Part shown: one piece after another, positions 61,196 through 64,000 of the stretch
Position numbering within the stretch: position 1 is the stretch's first letter
Layout: every line of letters begins with the position of its first letter
Assembly: GCF_963678635.1 (NCBI RefSeq)
Contig: NC_087069.1
Location: 3,980,166-4,044,165 of the forward strand
Length of the DNA: 64,000 nt
Source: Symsagittifera roscoffensis
Taxonomy: Eukaryota > Xenacoelomorpha > Acoela > Convolutidae
Direction: 5' to 3'
The notes under the pieces: generated by a model
The model's database searches: none
What the model was told of the DNA's origin: nothing
Seen by the model: only the letters and a program-made list of their open reading frames with translations
Program-made: the position numbers and the translations under genes

Positions 61196-62044
61196 TGGAG
61201 GTCGTAGCTAAGAAATCGACTACCGTTAGGTGGTAATGCGCCTGAATTTTTGACATTGCCCTGACATTTTTTTCGACCATAATGGCTAGCGTGGTAGGTT
61301 TGGAGGTCGTAGAAAAAATTTAAGCTGCCCGTAACTGGTAGTGCTGCTGAATTTGTTGAAAATGCCCCGACTTCTTTTTCGACCATAATGTCTAGCGTGG
61401 TAGGATTGGAGGTCGTAGATAAGAGATCGACACCCCGTAAGTGGTAATGCGTCTAAATTTTTGAACAATGCCCCGACTTGTTTTTCGACCATAATGGCTA
61501 GAGTGGTAGGTTTGGAGGTCGTAGCTAAGAAATCGACTACTGTAGGTTGTAATGGGCCTGAATTTTTGAAAGTTTCCGAAACATTTTTCGACCATAATGG
61601 CTAGAGTGGTAGGTTTGGAGGTCGTAAATAAGAAATTGCCTCCCCGTATGGTGTAATGCGGTTGAAATTTTGACAATGCCCCGACTCATTTTTCGACCAT
61701 AATGGCTAGAGTGGTAGGTTTGGAGGTCGTAGATATGAGTTCGACTCCTGTAAGTGGTAAGGCGGCTGAAATTTTTGACATTGCTCCAACATATTTTTCG
61801 ACCATAATGGCTAGCGTGATAGGTTTGGACGTCGTAGAAAAAAGTTAAACTGCCCGTAAGTGGTAGCGCTGCAGAATTTTTTGACGAGGACCCGACCTAT
61901 TTTTTGACCACAATGGCTAGCGTGATAGGTTTTGAGGTCGTCGATAAGAGTTCGACACCCCGTAAGTGGTAACGCGGCTGAATTTTTTGACAATGCACCG
62001 ACTTGTTTTTCGACCGTAAGGGCTAGAGTGGTAGGTTTGGAGGT

Positions 62045-63930
62045 CGTAGGTAAGAGTTCGACTCCTGTAAGTGGTAATGCGCCTGAATTTTTGAAAATAT
62101 CCCGGAACATTTTCGACCATAGTGGCTAGCGTGGTAGGTTTGGAGGCCGCAGATAAGAAATCTACTACTGTACGTGGTAATGCAACTGATTTTTTGAAAA
62201 ATTCCCGAAAAATTTTTCGACCATAATGGCTAGAGTGGTAGGTTTGGAGGACGTAGATACGAGTTCGACACCCCGTAAGTGGTAATGCGGCTGACTTTTT
62301 TGACAATGCCCCGACATGTTTTTCGACCATAATGGTTAGAGTGGTAGGTTTGAAGGTCGTAGCTAAGAGTTCGACTCCTGTAAGTGGTAATGCGGCTGAA
62401 TTTTTAGACAATGCCCGGACCTTTTTTTCGACTATTATGGCTAGTGTCGTAGGTTTGGAGGCCGTAGATAAGAAATTGACTACTGTAGGTGGTGGTATGC
62501 CTGAATTTTTGAAAATGTCCCGAAATACTTTTCGACCATAATGGCTAGAGTGGTAGGTTTGAAGTTCGTAGATAAAAGTTCGACTCCTGTAATTGATAAT
62601 GCGGCTGAATTTCTTGACAATGCCCCGACATATTTTTCGACCATAATGGCTAGCGTGGTAGGTTTAGAGGTCTTAGTTACAAGGTCGACTCACCGTAAGT
62701 GGTAATGCGGTTGAATTTTGACAATTACCCAACTTATTTTTCGACCATAGTGGCTAGCGTGGTAGGTTTGGAGGCCTTAGATAAGAGTTCGGCTCCCCGT
62801 GAGTGGTAATGCGGCTGAGTTTTTTGACAATGCCCCAACTTATTTTTCGACCATAATGGCTAGCGTGGTAAGTTTGGAGGTCGTTGATAAGATTTCGACG
62901 TCCCGTAAGTAGTGATGCGGCTGAATTTTTTGACAATGCCCCGACTTTTTTTCGATCATATTGGCTAGCGTCGTAGGTTTGGAGGCCGTAGATAAGAGTT
63001 CGACTCCTGTAAGTGGTAATGCGCCTGAATTTTTGAAAATTTCCCGAAAATTTTTTCGACCATAATGGCTAGCGTGGTAGGTCTGGAGGCCGCAGATAAG
63101 AAATCGACTACTGTAGGTGGTAATGCAACTGATTTTTTGAAGAGTTCCCGAACATTTTTCGACCATAATGGCTAGAGTGGTAGGTTTGGAGGACGTAGAT
63201 AAGAGTTCGACACCCCGTAAGTGGTAATGCGGCTGAATTTTTTGACAATGCCCCGACATGTTTTTCGACCATAATGGTTAGAGTGGTAGGTTTGGAGGTC
63301 GTAGCTAAGAGTTCGACTCCTGTAAGTGGTAATGCGGCTGAATTTTTTGACAATGCCCCGACCTTTTTTTCGACTATAATGGCTAGCGTGGTAGGTTTGG
63401 AGGCCGTAGATAAGAAATCGACTACTGTAGGTGGTGATATGCCTGATTTTTTGAAAATGTCCCGAAATACTTTTCGACCATAATGGCTAGAGTGGTAGGT
63501 TTGAAGGTCGTAGATAAAAGTTCGACTCCTGTAATTGATAATGCGGCTGAATTTCTTGACAATGCCCAGACATATTTTTTGACCATAATGGCTAGCGTGG
63601 TAGGTTTAGAGGTCTTAGTTACAAGGTCGACTCACCGTAAGTGGTAATGCGGTTGAATTTTGACAATTACCCGACTTATTTTTCGACCATAATGGCTAGC
63701 GTGGTAGGTTTGGTGGCCTAAGATAAGAGTTCGGCTCCCCGTGAGTGGTAATGCGGCTGAGTTTTTTGACAATGCCCCAACTTATTTTTCGACCATAATG
63801 GCTAGCGTGGTAAGTTTGGAGGTCGTTGATAAGATTTCGACGTCCCGTAAGTAGTGATGCGGCTGAATTTTTTGACAATGCCCCGACTTATTTTTCTTCC
63901 ATAATGGCTAGAGTGGTAGGTCTGGAGGTC
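62045..63930 (+). repeat. 943-bp nonamer HOR, two copies
   Basis: GGCCGCAGATAAGAAATC is at 62,145 and 63,088, a shift of 943 bp, nine monomers of about 105 bp. Copy 1 is about 62,045-62,987 and copy 2 about 62,988-63,930. Both share the rare TTACAAGGTCGACTCACCG and CGACGTCCCGTAAGTAG monomers in the same order. Confidence 0.9.
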
Positions 63931-64000
63931 GTAGATAAGAGTTCGGCTCCCCGTAAGTGGTAATGCAGTTGAGTTTTTTGACAATGCCCCGACTTTTTTC

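Larger units (their letters stand above)
1..64000 (+). repeat. 106-bp satellite DNA array filling the window
   Basis: Every stretch I examined is a diverged copy of one monomer of about 106 bp, with 104-105 bp variants, in direct orientation. Anchors that recur in almost every copy are TTCGACC, GGCTAGCGTGGTAGG, GGAGGTCGTAG, GTTCGACTCC, TGCGGCTG, a T-run and CCCCGAC. Length changes come mostly from the T-runs, from CTCCCCGT versus CTCCTGT, and from small insertions such as ACCAT. No unique sequence longer than about 25 bp interrupts the array, so all gene-free stretches are accounted for as satellite. Tandem arrays of this kind are typical of eukaryotic heterochromatin. The family is not one I recognise, and the strand label is arbitrary. 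Confidence 0.98.
54245..64000 (+). repeat. Satellite block G (AAATCGACTACNGTAGG subtype)
   Basis: Three subtypes mark this block: GCTAAGAAATCGACTACNG with GCGCCTGAATTTTTGAA; GAAAAAAGTTAAGCTGCCCG with GTAGTGCTGCTGAA; and GTAAATAAGAAATTGGCTCCC. GCTAGAGTGG often replaces GCTAGCGTGG, removing both the NheI site and a CpG. Monomers are mostly 104-105 bp, shorter than in blocks A-F. Many have lost the GTTCGACTCC element. Confidence 0.87.

Noticed and set aside
47-63984. The many other 60-170 codon open frames on both strands
   Set aside because: All translate the same monomer. None has a start context, codon bias, domain or conserved frame beyond what the repeat itself gives.
1-64000. CRISPR array
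   Set aside because: There are direct repeats but no spacers. The whole unit repeats at about 106 bp and there are no cas genes; the sequence is clearly tandem satellite.
1-64000. CENP-B box in the monomer
   Set aside because: CCCGACTTATTTTTCGAC resembles the reverse CENP-B box (CCCG, two bases, T, four bases, CGAA), but the spacing is three bases too long and the final AA is missing, so the essential pattern is not met.
1-64000. Telomeric repeat, rDNA spacer or microsatellite
   Set aside because: No short telomere motif and no recognisable rRNA sequence is present; the period is about 106 bp throughout.

Overview
The whole 64 kb window is one uninterrupted head-to-tail satellite DNA array. 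I see no convincing protein-coding gene, rRNA, tRNA, transposon, CRISPR array or unique sequence. The monomer is about 106 bp, with common 104-105 bp variants, so the window holds roughly 600 monomers. All lie in one orientation except nine small inverted inserts. Hundreds of kilobase-scale open frames exist only because the monomer has few stop codons; they are repeat artefacts. An array of this kind points to a eukaryotic chromosome (pericentromeric, subtelomeric or knob-like heterochromatin) from a long-read assembly. I do not recognise the family, so I cannot name the organism.

Monomer phase used here: position 1 is the first T of TTCGACC. Anchors are TTCGACC (1-7), TGGCTAGCGTGG (12-23), GGAGGTCGTAG (31-41), AGTTCGACTCC (47-57), TGCGGCTG (71-78), a run of about six T (81-86) and CCCCGAC (94-100). 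My hand consensus is about 46% GC and carries seven CpGs.

Layout. 1-10,075: block A, many subtypes, higher-order repeats (HORs) of 531, 954/848, 1,267 and 534 bp. 10,076-20,800: block B, the only part with inverted inserts, nine copies of a 64-bp near-perfect palindrome between 10,584 and 18,763. 20,801-26,000: block C, a GTAATTGGTTACGCGG subtype in 636-bp and 2,114-bp HORs. 26,001-34,930: block D, HORs of 739, 527 and 1,053 bp. 34,931-43,706: block E, a two-level structure in which an 11-mer of 1,164 bp is present three times in one 4,970-bp superunit and twice in the next. 43,707-51,376: block F, a 422-bp tetramer. 51,377-54,244: a heterogeneous, scrambled zone with micro-duplications and no HOR that I could find. 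54,245-64,000: block G, HORs of 625, 315, 1,260, 841, 211 and 943 bp.

There is no gene network to describe. The most interesting biology is (i) a possible RNA polymerase III type-2 promoter layout (weak A box, strong B box, T-run) in most monomers, suggesting a tRNA-related origin or a transcribable satellite; (ii) the recurrent palindrome, which would give a hairpin RNA with 31-bp arms if transcribed; and (iii) the nested HORs, which record recent unequal exchange. All coordinates and periods were read by eye; block and HOR edges are good to a few tens of bases.
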